The notes: a model not told the origin generated them from the sequence alone. Shown: positions 1-8,516, counted from the stretch's first letter. The stretch: DNA of 26,581 nt from Gammaproteobacteria bacterium (GCA_024235135.1 JACKMZ010000019.1:1-26581); one strand, 5' to 3'. Made by a program: numbers and translations.

Positions 1-864
1 ACCCGGCTGCGACGACTTCATCCGCACTTGTCAGTCGACATCGTAGGCATGAGCACGCGCGGTGACAAAATTCTCGACAGTCCGCTGGCCAAGATCGGCG
101 GCAAGGGACTGTTCGTCAAGGAACTGGAGGAAGGCATCTTGAGTGGAGTCGCCGATATCGCTGTTCATTCCATGAAAGATGTTCCCGTGGAATTACCCGA
201 TGGCCTGGATCTGCCGGTGATTCTGCTCCGTGAGGACCCGCGTGACGCCTTCGTGTCGCCCCGCTATGCTCATCCCGATCAACTGCCGCCCGGCGCGCGG
301 GTCGGGACTTCGAGCCTGCGCCGCCAGTGTCAAATGGCGGCTCGCTATCCCCATCTGGATTTCTTCGCGCTGCGCGGCAATGTAAACACTCGGCTGGTCA
401 AGTTGGATGCCGGCGAATACGAGGCGATCATCCTGGCGGCGGCGGGACTCAAGCGCCTCCATCAGGAAACCCGGATCAGTTGTTATCTGGAACCCGAGAT
501 CAGCCTACCGGCCATCGGTCAAGGTGCAATCGGCATCGAGTGCCGCCGTGACGACCCACGGGTGCTGCGCTATATTCAGGCGCTGGACGACGCCACCACC
601 CATCGCTGTGTCGCCGCCGAGCGAGCCTTCAATGCTCGGCTGCAGGGGGGGTGTCAGGTGCCTATCGCCGGTCATGCCGTCTGGGATGGCGAACAATTAT
701 ACTTGCGTGGCTTGGTCGGAGAACCGGATGGCAGTCGGGTGATCGTCGGAAACTGCCGCGGTCCGGCGGACAGTGCTCAGCAGTTGGGCGTGGCTTTGGC
801 TGAGGATTTGTTAGCACGCGGGGCCGGCGAGATTCTTCAGCGTCTTGACGCTGCCCTTTCCTGA
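1..864 (+). CDS. hemC: Porphobilinogen deaminase (hydroxymethylbilane synthase), 5' partial
   Basis: HemC joins four porphobilinogen molecules into hydroxymethylbilane in the cytoplasm, an early step of haem and sirohaem synthesis. The reading frame is open from base 1. By comparison with E. coli HemC, roughly 25 N-terminal residues lie outside the window, so the first in-window TTG is not a real start. Visible family marks are the TRGD...PLAKIGGKGLFVKELE block, the active-site segment HSMKDVP with its catalytic Asp, and GGCQVP, whose Cys carries the dipyrromethane cofactor. The TGA is followed within a few bases by hemD, so the two are very probably co-transcribed. Nothing unusual is seen in the visible 287 residues. 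Confidence 0.97.
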   Translation, partial: TRLRRLHPHLSVDIVGMSTRGDKILDSPLAKIGGKGLFVKELEEGILSGVADIAVHSMKDVPVELPDGLDLPVILLREDPRDAFVSPRYAHPDQLPPGARVGTSSLRRQCQMAARYPHLDFFALRGNVNTRLVKLDAGEYEAIILAAAGLKRLHQETRISCYLEPEISLPAIGQGAIGIECRRDDPRVLRYIQALDDATTHRCVAAERAFNARLQGGCQVPIAGHAVWDGEQLYLRGLVGEPDGSRVIVGNCRGPADSAQQLGVALAEDLLARGAGEILQRLDAALS

Positions 865-868
865 CATC

Positions 869-1687
869 ATGCCTTTACCGCCAACCTCCGCCTTGCCCCT
901 GCACGGCATGGGGATTCTCGTCACCCGCCCCGCCCGGCAAGCGGATGGGCTCTGCCGACTGATCGGCGAGTTGGGCGGTCGTCCCTGGCGTTTTCCGGTG
1001 CTGGAAATCCTGCCGACCTCGGACCCGGCGCCGGCGTTGACCCTCATCGACCGGCTCGAAACCTACGATTTGGCGATTTTCATCAGCGCCAATGCCGTCT
1101 ATTGGGGCTTGGAACTGATCCGAGGCCGCCGTTCGCTGGATGTGCCGCCGCGCCGCGTGGCCATCGGTCAAGCCACGGCGCGCGCCCTGGCCGAACAAGG
1201 CGCGCCAGCCCACGTGTTACCGCCGCATTTCACCAGCGAAGAGCTGTTGGCTCTACCGGAAATGCAGACAGTCGCCGGTCTTCGGATTATCATTTTCCGC
1301 GGTGAAGGCGGTCGCGATCTGCTGAAAGACACGTTGCTGCACCGTGGCGCGCAGGTCGAATACGCCGAAGTCTATCGCCGCGTCAGACCCGCCGCGCAAC
1401 CGACCGCACTCCTGCGGGATTGGCGGCAGGGCGGAATTCATGCCGTTATCGTGACCAGCAATGAAAGCCTGGAAAATCTCTATACGCTCATCGGTACGGC
1501 CGGAAGACACCGTTTGCTCGATACCAATCTGATCGTGCTCAGCCCCCGCACCCAACGCCTGGCTCGCGAGCTTGGTTTCAGGCGGTTACCCCGGTTGGCG
1601 GAAGCGGCAAGCGACGAGGCCATCGTCCAGGCGCTGTTGAGAATGGCGTCGGACTCGATTCAAACCACTTGTGGGGACCCGCTATGA
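869..1687 (+). CDS. hemD: Uroporphyrinogen-III synthase
   Basis: HemD cyclises hydroxymethylbilane, the HemC product, to uroporphyrinogen III while inverting ring D. The protein is about 272 residues, near the family norm, with the N-terminal signature GILVTRPARQADGL and a second half containing TSNESLENL, typical of this poorly conserved family. The start is uncertain. ATG 869 lies just after the hemC stop. ATG 908 would give MGILVTRP, as in the shorter E. coli protein, and a TTG at 845 overlaps hemC. No candidate has a strong ribosome-binding site. The stop TGA overlaps the hemX ATG (ATGA), so hemX is probably translationally coupled. Confidence 0.93.
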   Translation: MPLPPTSALPLHGMGILVTRPARQADGLCRLIGELGGRPWRFPVLEILPTSDPAPALTLIDRLETYDLAIFISANAVYWGLELIRGRRSLDVPPRRVAIGQATARALAEQGAPAHVLPPHFTSEELLALPEMQTVAGLRIIIFRGEGGRDLLKDTLLHRGAQVEYAEVYRRVRPAAQPTALLRDWRQGGIHAVIVTSNESLENLYTLIGTAGRHRLLDTNLIVLSPRTQRLARELGFRRLPRLAEAASDEAIVQALLRMASDSIQTTCGDPL

Positions 1688-3288
1688 CGGATAATGACAA
1701 AGACCTTCCAAACGCACCGGCGGCCGAGGATGTACAACCGGCCACCGAGGCTCCAGCCGAAGTTCCAGCGCAAGACAAGCCCGCCCCGTCCGGAGGCGGT
1801 GGCAAACTATCCGGCCTGGCCTTGGTGCTTGCGCTGGCGGCCGCCGGCGCTAGCGCCTATTTGGGATACGCCTGGAATCAGGACAAACAGTTACAGGAAG
1901 CGCGCCTGAAAAAGGCCTTCAATGAAGTGGTGACCGAAAGAGCCAGCGAGTTCAGCGAGATGCAGAGCCGGTTGCAGAACCAGCAGAGCAAATCGGACGA
2001 ACTGGCCGGGTTAACCCAGGCCCTGCAGGGACAGGACGAAATCCAGCAGAAGGACGCCCAGAGCCTACGCAATGGCATTACCGGTCTGCAAAGCGAAATC
2101 AAGAGTCTGCAAGGCGATATCACGACGCTGAAAGGCGAAGTCGAAATCCATAAAGGCGGCGTGGAGATTCAAAAGACCGATACGCAAAATCTGATCGCGC
2201 ACGTGCGCACGTTGCAGGCCGATATCAAGAACCTCCAAGGGGGCTTGCAGGAGGTCAAGACCGGGTTGGAAACCCAGAAGGGCGATACCGATATCGGTAA
2301 AAGCACATTGCAATCGCTGCAGGATCAGACCCAGGCGCTGACCGGCAATCTGCAGGCCCTGCAGGATAGCTTAAACACCTCGGTTGGCGAGCGTCAGAAG
2401 AGTCTCGCCGAACTCGACAACCGCATTCAGAATCTGCAACTGGCGCAACGCAATTTGTTGACCACGCTCGACAATGTCAAGGCGGTGGCCTCGCATGGCG
2501 GGGACGTGAACGCCTTTAGCCTGTCCGAGACCGAATACCTGCTGCGGCTGGCCGATGACAAACTGAAACTGCAAAGTGACGTCGTCAGCGCCGCGAACGC
2601 ATTGCGGGTGGCGAAGGCGCGACTGGCGACCGTCGACGAGAGCATCTTCAGCGGCGTGACGACCCTGCTCGACGAGAACCTGGCGGCCCTCAAGGGCGCC
2701 CAGTTGAGTCTGCCCGACCGTTCGGCCTTGGCGCACAAGATCTTCGAGATGGAACAACGCCTGTTCAAGTTACCCTTGCGCACCGACGTACAGATTGCCG
2801 AGCTCAAAAAGAAAGTCCGGCCCCATCTCGATGCGCCGGCCCAAACCGGTGCGGAAGAAAAGTGGTGGGATCAAGTAGGCAGCCTGGCCTGGGAGCAATT
2901 CAAGGACGTCGTGACAATACGTCGGGAACGCAGCAGTGGTCCGCCGTTGATGGCCGTCGAGGATGAGTTTTTTCTCTATCAGAACCTGCGCTTAGAACTG
3001 GAAGGCATGCGTATCGCCTTACTGGCTGGCGATGCGTCCAGTTTCAACGATGCCTCGGCTATCGCCGTGGATTGGCTGAAAACCTATTTCGATACCGATA
3101 ACGAGCAGGTGAAAGCGTTTCTAGGCGATCTGCAAACCTTGGGAACCGTGAACCTCAACCCGTATATTCCGGATATTTCCAATACCTTACGGGCCTTCGA
3201 CGAAGTGATGGAACGCCGCCAGCCGGTGCTTTCCACCAACGCCGCCAACGCGGGGACCAGCGGCGCAGCCGGGGAGACGGCGCAATGA
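1684..3288 (+). CDS. hemX: HemX-family inner-membrane protein with extended coiled coil
   Basis: This is the gammaproteobacterial HemX family (PF04375), often mislabelled uroporphyrin-III C-methyltransferase; its biochemical role is not settled. The 534-residue product has an acidic, Pro/Ala-rich cytoplasmic tail, a Gly-rich hinge, one membrane segment at about residues 42-60 (LALVLALAAAGASAYLGYAW), and then a long Gln/Leu-rich periplasmic coiled coil. The conserved C-terminal half has motifs such as EYLLRLADDKL. It is clearly longer than E. coli HemX (about 393 residues). The excess is largely the coiled coil, where a 35-residue unit is duplicated at 2107-2211 and 2212-2316. The start at ATG 1684 is chosen for its ATGA overlap with hemD, over an upstream GTG at 1669. 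The stop overlaps the hemY ATG. Confidence 0.9.
   Translation: MTDNDKDLPNAPAAEDVQPATEAPAEVPAQDKPAPSGGGGKLSGLALVLALAAAGASAYLGYAWNQDKQLQEARLKKAFNEVVTERASEFSEMQSRLQNQQSKSDELAGLTQALQGQDEIQQKDAQSLRNGITGLQSEIKSLQGDITTLKGEVEIHKGGVEIQKTDTQNLIAHVRTLQADIKNLQGGLQEVKTGLETQKGDTDIGKSTLQSLQDQTQALTGNLQALQDSLNTSVGERQKSLAELDNRIQNLQLAQRNLLTTLDNVKAVASHGGDVNAFSLSETEYLLRLADDKLKLQSDVVSAANALRVAKARLATVDESIFSGVTTLLDENLAALKGAQLSLPDRSALAHKIFEMEQRLFKLPLRTDVQIAELKKKVRPHLDAPAQTGAEEKWWDQVGSLAWEQFKDVVTIRRERSSGPPLMAVEDEFFLYQNLRLELEGMRIALLAGDASSFNDASAIAVDWLKTYFDTDNEQVKAFLGDLQTLGTVNLNPYIPDISNTLRAFDEVMERRQPVLSTNAANAGTSGAAGETAQ
2107..2316 (+). repeat. Tandem 35-residue coiled-coil repeat within hemX
   Basis: Two adjacent 105-base units encode segments that align without gaps. 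Both begin LQ(G/A)DI, carry an acidic/Gly stretch, and share a QK(T/G)DT core about 22 residues in. A more diverged partial unit with an EIQQKDAQSL core precedes them. The units are related at the protein level but only moderately alike in DNA, so the duplication is old. Confidence 0.6.
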
Positions 3289-4619
3289 GACTGTTCCTCA
3301 CGCTTCTCCTAGCGATCATTCTCACGCTGTTCATGGCAGCGGGGTTGGCTTTGCTATTGCGGCATGATCCCGGCTATGTGTTACTCAGCATCGATCAGTG
3401 GACCCTGGAAACCAGCGTCGCGGTGCTGGTCTTGTTTCTGATCGTGGCTTTCGTCGCCCTTTACGTGCTGCTGCGCGTGTTGATCGGTTTGCTGCAAGCG
3501 CCCCGCAAAGCCCTGCAGGCCAACCGCCGCCGGCAAGTGTCCCGTTCCGCCCGGCTGTTGAATCGCGGCTATAAGGAACTGGTGGAAGGCCGTTGGAAAA
3601 AAGCCGAAATCACCTTGCTCAAAGGGGCCGAGCACAGCGCCACGCCCTCGCTGCATTACCTCGGGGCCGCCCGCGCGGCACAGCATCTGAAAGAGATCTG
3701 GCGGCGCGACAGTTATCTGCGCAAGGCGGAGGATGCGTCCGGACCGGATGTACTGGCCAACCGTCTGATGCGTGCGGAACTGTTGTTGGAATACCAGGAA
3801 CCGGCGAATGCCCGCGATGTGTTGTTGCCCCTGCGCAAAGGCGACCAAGTCCATCAACCGCGACTTCTGGAATTGTTGGCGCGTTGCCATCAGAGCCTGG
3901 GCGAATGGGACAAGCTGCGTGAGTTGTTGCCCATGCTGAAGAAATACGGGGTCATGGGAGACAGCGCCCTCACCGAATTGATGACGAAGTCCTATGCGGA
4001 CCTGCTGACCCATGTCGCCCATACCGGCACGGTGAGCGATTTACAGGCCCTGTGGAACGAAATGCCCGCCACGCTGCACGCCGACGAGGGATTGCTGCTG
4101 AGTTATGCCGGCCATTTGCAGTATCTCAACGCGGCCGACGAGGCCGAAACTCTGTTACGCACCGCGCTGAATAAGAACTGGAGCGATAAGTTGGTGGTCG
4201 GCTACGGGGAGATCAGCCGCGGTAATCGCGCGGCCCGCCTCGCGGTCGCCGAAGGCTGGTTGAACGACCGCCCGCAGGATGGTTATCTGTTGTTGACCTG
4301 TGGGCGCTTGGCCCGGCGCAATCGGCAGATGGATAAAGCCCGCGGCTACCTGGAGCATAGCCTCAAGATGCTGGTCACGCCGGACGCCTACCAGGAACTG
4401 GGCGAGGTCATGGACGAGGCCGGCGATAAGGAAGGCGCACGGCAATGCTATCGCGCGGCCCTCAATCTGTTGACAGGGCGGATGACGGACAAGGAAGGCG
4501 TCGCCGAGCTGGCGGGAGAGGGGCCAGACAAGCTACCCGGAGCCGGACAACCCTCGTTGACCAAGGAAGACCCGCCTCAACCCTCGTTGACCCAAAACCC
4601 GGAACCCTCGGAATCCTGA
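3285..4619 (+). CDS. hemY: HemY-family TPR membrane protein
   Basis: This is the HemY family of proteobacterial haem operons (PF07219 N-terminal domain), unrelated to the Bacillus protoporphyrinogen oxidase of the same name. The function is not firmly established. Two hydrophobic segments (about residues 4-26 and 43-68) anchor the protein, and a long helical TPR-like region follows, with pairs such as LLNRGYKELVEGRWKKAE and AYQELGEVMDEAGDKEGARQ. The length is 444 residues against about 400 in E. coli. The extra is a Pro/Ser/Thr-rich tail holding two copies of QPSLT ten residues apart. The ATG overlaps the hemX stop (ATGA). It is the last gene of the hemCDXY unit and is followed by a hairpin. 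Confidence 0.92.
   Translation: MRLFLTLLLAIILTLFMAAGLALLLRHDPGYVLLSIDQWTLETSVAVLVLFLIVAFVALYVLLRVLIGLLQAPRKALQANRRRQVSRSARLLNRGYKELVEGRWKKAEITLLKGAEHSATPSLHYLGAARAAQHLKEIWRRDSYLRKAEDASGPDVLANRLMRAELLLEYQEPANARDVLLPLRKGDQVHQPRLLELLARCHQSLGEWDKLRELLPMLKKYGVMGDSALTELMTKSYADLLTHVAHTGTVSDLQALWNEMPATLHADEGLLLSYAGHLQYLNAADEAETLLRTALNKNWSDKLVVGYGEISRGNRAARLAVAEGWLNDRPQDGYLLLTCGRLARRNRQMDKARGYLEHSLKMLVTPDAYQELGEVMDEAGDKEGARQCYRAALNLLTGRMTDKEGVAELAGEGPDKLPGAGQPSLTKEDPPQPSLTQNPEPSES
4548..4592 (+). repeat. Short direct repeat encoding the HemY tail
   Basis: The 15-base word caaccctcgttgacc occurs exactly at 4548-4562 and 4578-4592, a 30-base (10-codon) period that keeps the reading frame. A partial third copy (aaccctcg) follows before the stop codon. 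It encodes QPSLT twice in a Pro-rich tail and looks like a recent slippage duplication. Confidence 0.75.
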
Positions 4620-4631
4620 GCCGGAACTAAC

Positions 4632-4664
4632 CGCCCCTGACTCGATCGACTTCGGTCAGGGGCG
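4632..4664. terminator. Hairpin between convergent hemY and reductase genes
   Basis: A perfect 10-bp stem (cgcccctgac / gtcaggggcg) with a 13-base loop starts 13 bases after the hemY stop and ends 7 bases before the stop of the converging gene. Neither strand has a good U-tract after the stem. It may be a bidirectional 3'-end hairpin rather than a textbook intrinsic terminator. Confidence 0.6.
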
Positions 4665-4671
4665 CGGGTCA

Positions 4672-5721
4672 TCAAGGATAGGTTTGGCCTTGCCCAGCCG
4701 CCGGGCTGTCGGCGGAGAAATCGAACGCATCGTAATACAGATACTCCTCCGGCAAACCCTGCTCAGCAAAGCGTTTTTTGGCCGCTATTATCATGGCTGG
4801 CGGACCGCTCATATAGACCTCGAAGGGGCTCAGGTCCGGATAATCGTCCAATACCGCCTCATGCACCCAACCGATGCGACCGTCCCATTGGTCTTCCGGT
4901 TGCGGGTCCGACAACACCGGCGTATAGAGGAAGTGGGGATATTTCTCCAGCCAAGCTTCCGGCAGTTCATGCAGATAGAGATCCTGCCGCGCCCGTGCCC
5001 CCCAATAGAGATGGATAGGCCGGCCGATCCCCACATGGAAAGCATGTTCGACCATGCCCTTGAGCGGGGCGAATCCCGTACCCCCACCGATCATGATAAT
5101 CGGCCGTTGTGAATCCTCGCGCAGGAAAAACGTACCCAAGGGGCCTTGGAAGCGAAGAATCGCGCGTTCCCGCATGTCCTCGAAAACGTAACGGGTAAAC
5201 TCGCCGCCTTCGACCCGCCGCACATGAATTTCCAGGTATTCGTCCGCGTGAGGGGCATTGGCCAGGGAAAAATCGCGGCGGCGGCCATCGCGCAGCAGGA
5301 TAGCGATGTACTGCCCGGCCAGGAACTGCAGGCGCTCGGTCGCCGGCAGCTTGAGATACAGACGCATGACATCCGGGGCGAGCTTATGCATACCCACCAC
5401 CCGGCAGGGCAAGGTTTTCACTTGAAGGTCGCGTACCGCGTCGATTTCCCGCGCTTCCAACACCAGATCGCTCATCGGTCGGGCCTGACACGGCAGTACT
5501 CTTCCAGCCGCCAAATCCTGGGCGCTGAGGGCGCTCGGCTGCCCTTCGGGATAAGCCACTTCTCCCGCCACCAGCTTGGCCATGCACGTGCCGCATGTGC
5601 CGCTGCGGCAACCATACGGCAAGGCGCAACCCTCCTCGCGCAGCGCCGCATCCAGGACAGCTTCGCTGGCTTCCATCCAGAAGACGCGCCCACTGGGGTT
5701 GATAGTGATTTTATAGGACAT
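4672..5721 (-). CDS. 2Fe-2S/FAD/NAD(P)H oxidoreductase (AscD/RfbI-like, 'CDP-6-deoxy-delta-3,4-glucoseen reductase' family)
   Basis: This is a phenol-hydroxylase-type reductase that passes electrons from NAD(P)H through FAD to a 2Fe-2S centre. The 349 residues hold, in order, a plant-type ferredoxin domain (Cys38, Cys43, Cys46 and Cys78 in a Cx4Cx2C...C pattern), a flavin domain with RDFSLANAP, and a nucleotide domain with GGGTGFAPLKGMVEHA. Genes of this type are commonly named after the sugar enzyme AscD, but no deoxysugar genes lie nearby. The upstream gene is ubiD. In E. coli the flavin reductase gene fre sits beside ubiD, so a role in ubiquinone or flavin metabolism is a more attractive guess. 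The ATG at 5721 has an upstream GGAA. Confidence 0.88.
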   Translation of the reverse strand: MSYKITINPSGRVFWMEASEAVLDAALREEGCALPYGCRSGTCGTCMAKLVAGEVAYPEGQPSALSAQDLAAGRVLPCQARPMSDLVLEAREIDAVRDLQVKTLPCRVVGMHKLAPDVMRLYLKLPATERLQFLAGQYIAILLRDGRRRDFSLANAPHADEYLEIHVRRVEGGEFTRYVFEDMRERAILRFQGPLGTFFLREDSQRPIIMIGGGTGFAPLKGMVEHAFHVGIGRPIHLYWGARARQDLYLHELPEAWLEKYPHFLYTPVLSDPQPEDQWDGRIGWVHEAVLDDYPDLSPFEVYMSGPPAMIIAAKKRFAEQGLPEEYLYYDAFDFSADSPAAGQGQTYP

Positions 5722-5835
5722 AGCAAATTCCGGTTGTACTGAATCAGCCTATCGAGTGATGGCAACTTTTCAGAAACAGCCTGGCGCCCTGAGTTCGAGC
5801 CTTGCAGAGCGCCAAGCCGTGGCAGGATCGCGAAC

Positions 5836-7299
5836 TCACAGGCCCAGTTGCGGCCACAGTTCATCGACCCGCGCTTTCACGGATGCCGTCATGGCAATGG
5901 GCTGGCCCCAATGGCGCTGGGTTTCTCCCGGCCATTTATGGGTCGCGTCGAAACCGACCTTGGAGCCCAACCCCGAAACCGGAGAGGCGAAATCCAGGTA
6001 ATCGATCGGGGTATTCTCGATCATCACCAAATCCCGCTGCGGATCGACACGGGTGGTGATCGCCCAAATCACGTCTTTCCAGTCCCGCACATCGATATCG
6101 TCATCCACCACGATAACGAATTTGGTGTACATGAACTGCCGTAGGAATGACCAGACTCCGAACATGACCCGCTTGGCATGCCCCGGATATTGTTTCTTGA
6201 GACTGACGATGGCCAGCCGGTAGGAGCATCCCTCCGGAGGCAAATAAAAATCCGCGATTTCCGGAAACTGTTTTTGCAGAATGGGTACAAAAACCTCGTT
6301 CAAGGCCACCCCCAGCACGGCGGGCTCGTCCGGCGGACGGCCGGTATAGGTGCTGTGATAAATGGGTTGGTTACGATGGGTCATCCGCTCGACCGTAAAT
6401 ACCGGAAACGATTCAATCTCATTGTAGTAGCCGGTATGATCGCCGAAGGGTCCCTCGGGCGCCATTTCCCCCGGCGTAATATGGCCTTCCAACACGATTT
6501 CCGCACTGGCCGGCACCTGCAGATCACTGCCCAGACAAGCGGCTAATTCCGTGCGCGCGCCGCGCAGCAAACCCGCGAAAGCATATTCGGACAAAGAATC
6601 CGGCACGGGCGTGACCGCCCCGAGAATGGTGGCGGGATCGGCGCCCAAGGCAACGGCAACCGGAAACGGTTCACCGGGCCGGGCCTGTTGCCAATCGCGG
6701 AAATCCAGCGCCCCGCCGCGGTGGGACAACCAACGCATGATCAGCTTATTGCGGCCGATCACCTGTTGCCGGTAAATGCCCAGATTCTGGCGTGACTTGT
6801 GGGGTCCACGGGTGATGACCAGGCCCCAAGTGATGAGCGGTCCCGCGTCTCCCGGCCAGCAGGTCTGTATCGGCAGGCGGGCCAGATCGACCGCCTCGCC
6901 ATCCAGCACCTGTTCCTGGCAAGGCGGATAGGCTATCCGTTTGGGGGCCATGTCCAGCACTTTCTTGAAGATCGGCAATTTCTGCCAGGCGTCTTTCATG
7001 CCGTGTGGCGGGTCCGGCTCCTTGAGGAAAGCCAACAATCTGCCGACCTCGCGCAAGGCGTTCACGTCGTCCTCCCCCATACCCAACGCCACGCGCCGGG
7101 GGGTACCGAACAGGTTCCCCAGCACCGGGATGTCATGGCCGGTCGGCCGTTCGAACAATAGCGCGGGTCCACCGGCACGCAGGGTACGGTCGCAGATTTC
7201 CGTCATTTCCAAATAGGGATCGACCGGAACCGCGATGCGCTTGAGCTCACCGGCCTGTTCCAGTTGGGCCAGAAAATCACGCAAATCTCGGTATTTCAT
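5836..7299 (-). CDS. ubiD: 3-octaprenyl-4-hydroxybenzoate decarboxylase
   Basis: UbiD removes the carboxylate from the prenylated 4-hydroxybenzoate ring during ubiquinone synthesis and uses the prenylated FMN cofactor made by UbiX. The 487 residues align almost without gaps to E. coli UbiD as I recall it: MKYRDLRDFLAQLEQAGELKR at the start, then GIYRQQVIGRNKLIMRW, ALGADPATILGA, PEGPFGDHTGYYNE with the acidic active-site residues, and SPVSGLGSKVGFDATHKWPGE near the end. The ATG at 7299 is chosen because MKYRDL matches the family start; the in-frame TTG at 7320 adds nothing conserved. The ribosome-binding site is weak. A 114-base gap separates it from the reductase gene on the same strand, and ubiX is not in the window. 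Confidence 0.97.
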   Translation of the reverse strand: MKYRDLRDFLAQLEQAGELKRIAVPVDPYLEMTEICDRTLRAGGPALLFERPTGHDIPVLGNLFGTPRRVALGMGEDDVNALREVGRLLAFLKEPDPPHGMKDAWQKLPIFKKVLDMAPKRIAYPPCQEQVLDGEAVDLARLPIQTCWPGDAGPLITWGLVITRGPHKSRQNLGIYRQQVIGRNKLIMRWLSHRGGALDFRDWQQARPGEPFPVAVALGADPATILGAVTPVPDSLSEYAFAGLLRGARTELAACLGSDLQVPASAEIVLEGHITPGEMAPEGPFGDHTGYYNEIESFPVFTVERMTHRNQPIYHSTYTGRPPDEPAVLGVALNEVFVPILQKQFPEIADFYLPPEGCSYRLAIVSLKKQYPGHAKRVMFGVWSFLRQFMYTKFVIVVDDDIDVRDWKDVIWAITTRVDPQRDLVMIENTPIDYLDFASPVSGLGSKVGFDATHKWPGETQRHWGQPIAMTASVKARVDELWPQLGL

Positions 7300-7331
7300 C
7301 GGGCTATGACAGCTTGGCAAACGCCAAACAA

Positions 7332-7360
7332 TTGCTTGGGTACGGGCTCTCGACTAGTAT
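7332..7360 (+). promoter_or_regulatory. Candidate sigma-70 promoter for the TRAP receptor gene
   Basis: TTGCTT (7332-7337) and TAGTAT (7355-7360) are separated by 17 bases and lie in the divergent gap between ubiD and the receptor gene, about 57 bases before the ATG. Each box matches the consensus at four of six positions. The other strand has TATGAT at 7364-7359, which could serve ubiD, but I see no matching -35 box for it. Confidence 0.4.
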
Positions 7361-7416
7361 CATAGCGTTAAGCCCGCTGGGGCGGAGCAGTCTAACATCA
7401 TAAGCGAGGAGAAAAA

Positions 7417-8502
7417 ATGAAAAGACGTGACTTCATCAAGACGGCGGGAGCCGGCGCGGCGGTCAGCGCAGCCGCTGCAATGACGCCCGCCATCGCCCAG
7501 GAAACCCACAAATGGAAAATGGTGACCACCTGGCCCAAGAACTTCCCAGGGCTGGGAACGGGAGCCGAATTTCTGGCCCAGTTGGTGCAGGAAATGAGCG
7601 GCGGCCGCATTGAAGTCAAGGTCTACGGGGCGGGAGAGTTGGTGCCGGCATTCGAGATCTTCGATGCCGTGTCTCGTGGCACCGCGGAAATGGGGCATGG
7701 GGCATCCTACTACTGGAAGGGCAAATCCGAAGCCGCCCAGTTTTTTTCGGCCGTGCCGTTCGGTTTTACCGCGCAAGAAATGAACTCCTGGCTGTACCAC
7801 GGTGGCGGTATGGAACTGTGGAAGGAAGTTTACGATCCCTTCGGTCTGGTGCCCACTGCCGCGGGCAACACCGGCGTGCAGATGGCCGGTTGGTTTAATC
7901 GGGAAATCAAATCCGTCGCGGATCTCCAGGGACTGAAAATGCGCATTCCCGGTCTGGGTGGCGAGGTCTTGCAGCGCGCCGGCGGCACCCCGGTTAATTT
8001 GCCGGGTGGGGAAATCTTCACGTCCCTGCAATCCGGCGCCATCGACGCCACCGAGTGGGTCGGTCCTTACAACGATCTCGCCTTCGGTCTCTATAAGGTG
8101 GCCAAGTACTATTACTATCCGGGCTGGCACGAACCCGGCACCACCCTGGAATGCTTCATTAACAAGAAAGCCCTGGAGGCGTTGCCCGCCGATTTGCAGT
8201 CCATCGTGCTCAATGCCTGCCGGGTCGCAAACCAGGACATGCTGGCCGATTTCACTTCGCAGAATAACAAAGCCCTGCAAACGCTGGTAAACGACCACAA
8301 GGTCGATTTACGTAAGCTACCCGACGAGGTCCTGGCCAAGCTCAAGGAACTCTCCGAACAGGTTGTGGCCGAAGTGGCTGAAAAGGATGCCGTGTCCAAG
8401 AAAGTCTACGAATCCTTCAAGCAATTTCTTGGACAAGCCGTCGCTTGGCATAATGTTTCCGAGCGTGCTTACCTCAATGCCCGCATCGGCGCTGATTGCT
8501 AG
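7417..8502 (+). CDS. TRAP transporter solute receptor, TakP/DctP family, Tat-exported
   Basis: This is a periplasmic binding protein for a secondary TRAP transporter; the TakP branch binds small 2-oxo acids such as pyruvate. The 361 residues begin with a twin-arginine signal (KRRDFIK, then an Ala-rich stretch and probable cleavage after AIA). The mature part has family motifs KWKMVTTWPKNFPGLG, GLKMRIPGLGGEV (conserved Arg for the carboxylate) and ATEWVGPYNDLAFG (Glu-Trp pair seen in TakP). AGGAG at 7407-7411 with 5-base spacing supports the ATG. The membrane subunits (DctQ/DctM type) are absent from the flanks, so it is an orphan receptor here. The exact ligand is not certain. Confidence 0.92.
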   Translation: MKRRDFIKTAGAGAAVSAAAAMTPAIAQETHKWKMVTTWPKNFPGLGTGAEFLAQLVQEMSGGRIEVKVYGAGELVPAFEIFDAVSRGTAEMGHGASYYWKGKSEAAQFFSAVPFGFTAQEMNSWLYHGGGMELWKEVYDPFGLVPTAAGNTGVQMAGWFNREIKSVADLQGLKMRIPGLGGEVLQRAGGTPVNLPGGEIFTSLQSGAIDATEWVGPYNDLAFGLYKVAKYYYYPGWHEPGTTLECFINKKALEALPADLQSIVLNACRVANQDMLADFTSQNNKALQTLVNDHKVDLRKLPDEVLAKLKELSEQVVAEVAEKDAVSKKVYESFKQFLGQAVAWHNVSERAYLNARIGADC

Positions 8503-8516
8503 ACCCCTGGTCTGAC

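Noticed and set aside
1684..3288. Annotation of hemX as uroporphyrinogen-III C-methyltransferase
   Set aside because: The protein is a single-span coiled-coil membrane protein with no SAM-methyltransferase motifs; that name is a common database error.
7360..8298. 312-codon minus-strand frame opposite the TRAP receptor
   Set aside because: Antisense to a well-supported exported protein; no motif is recognisable.
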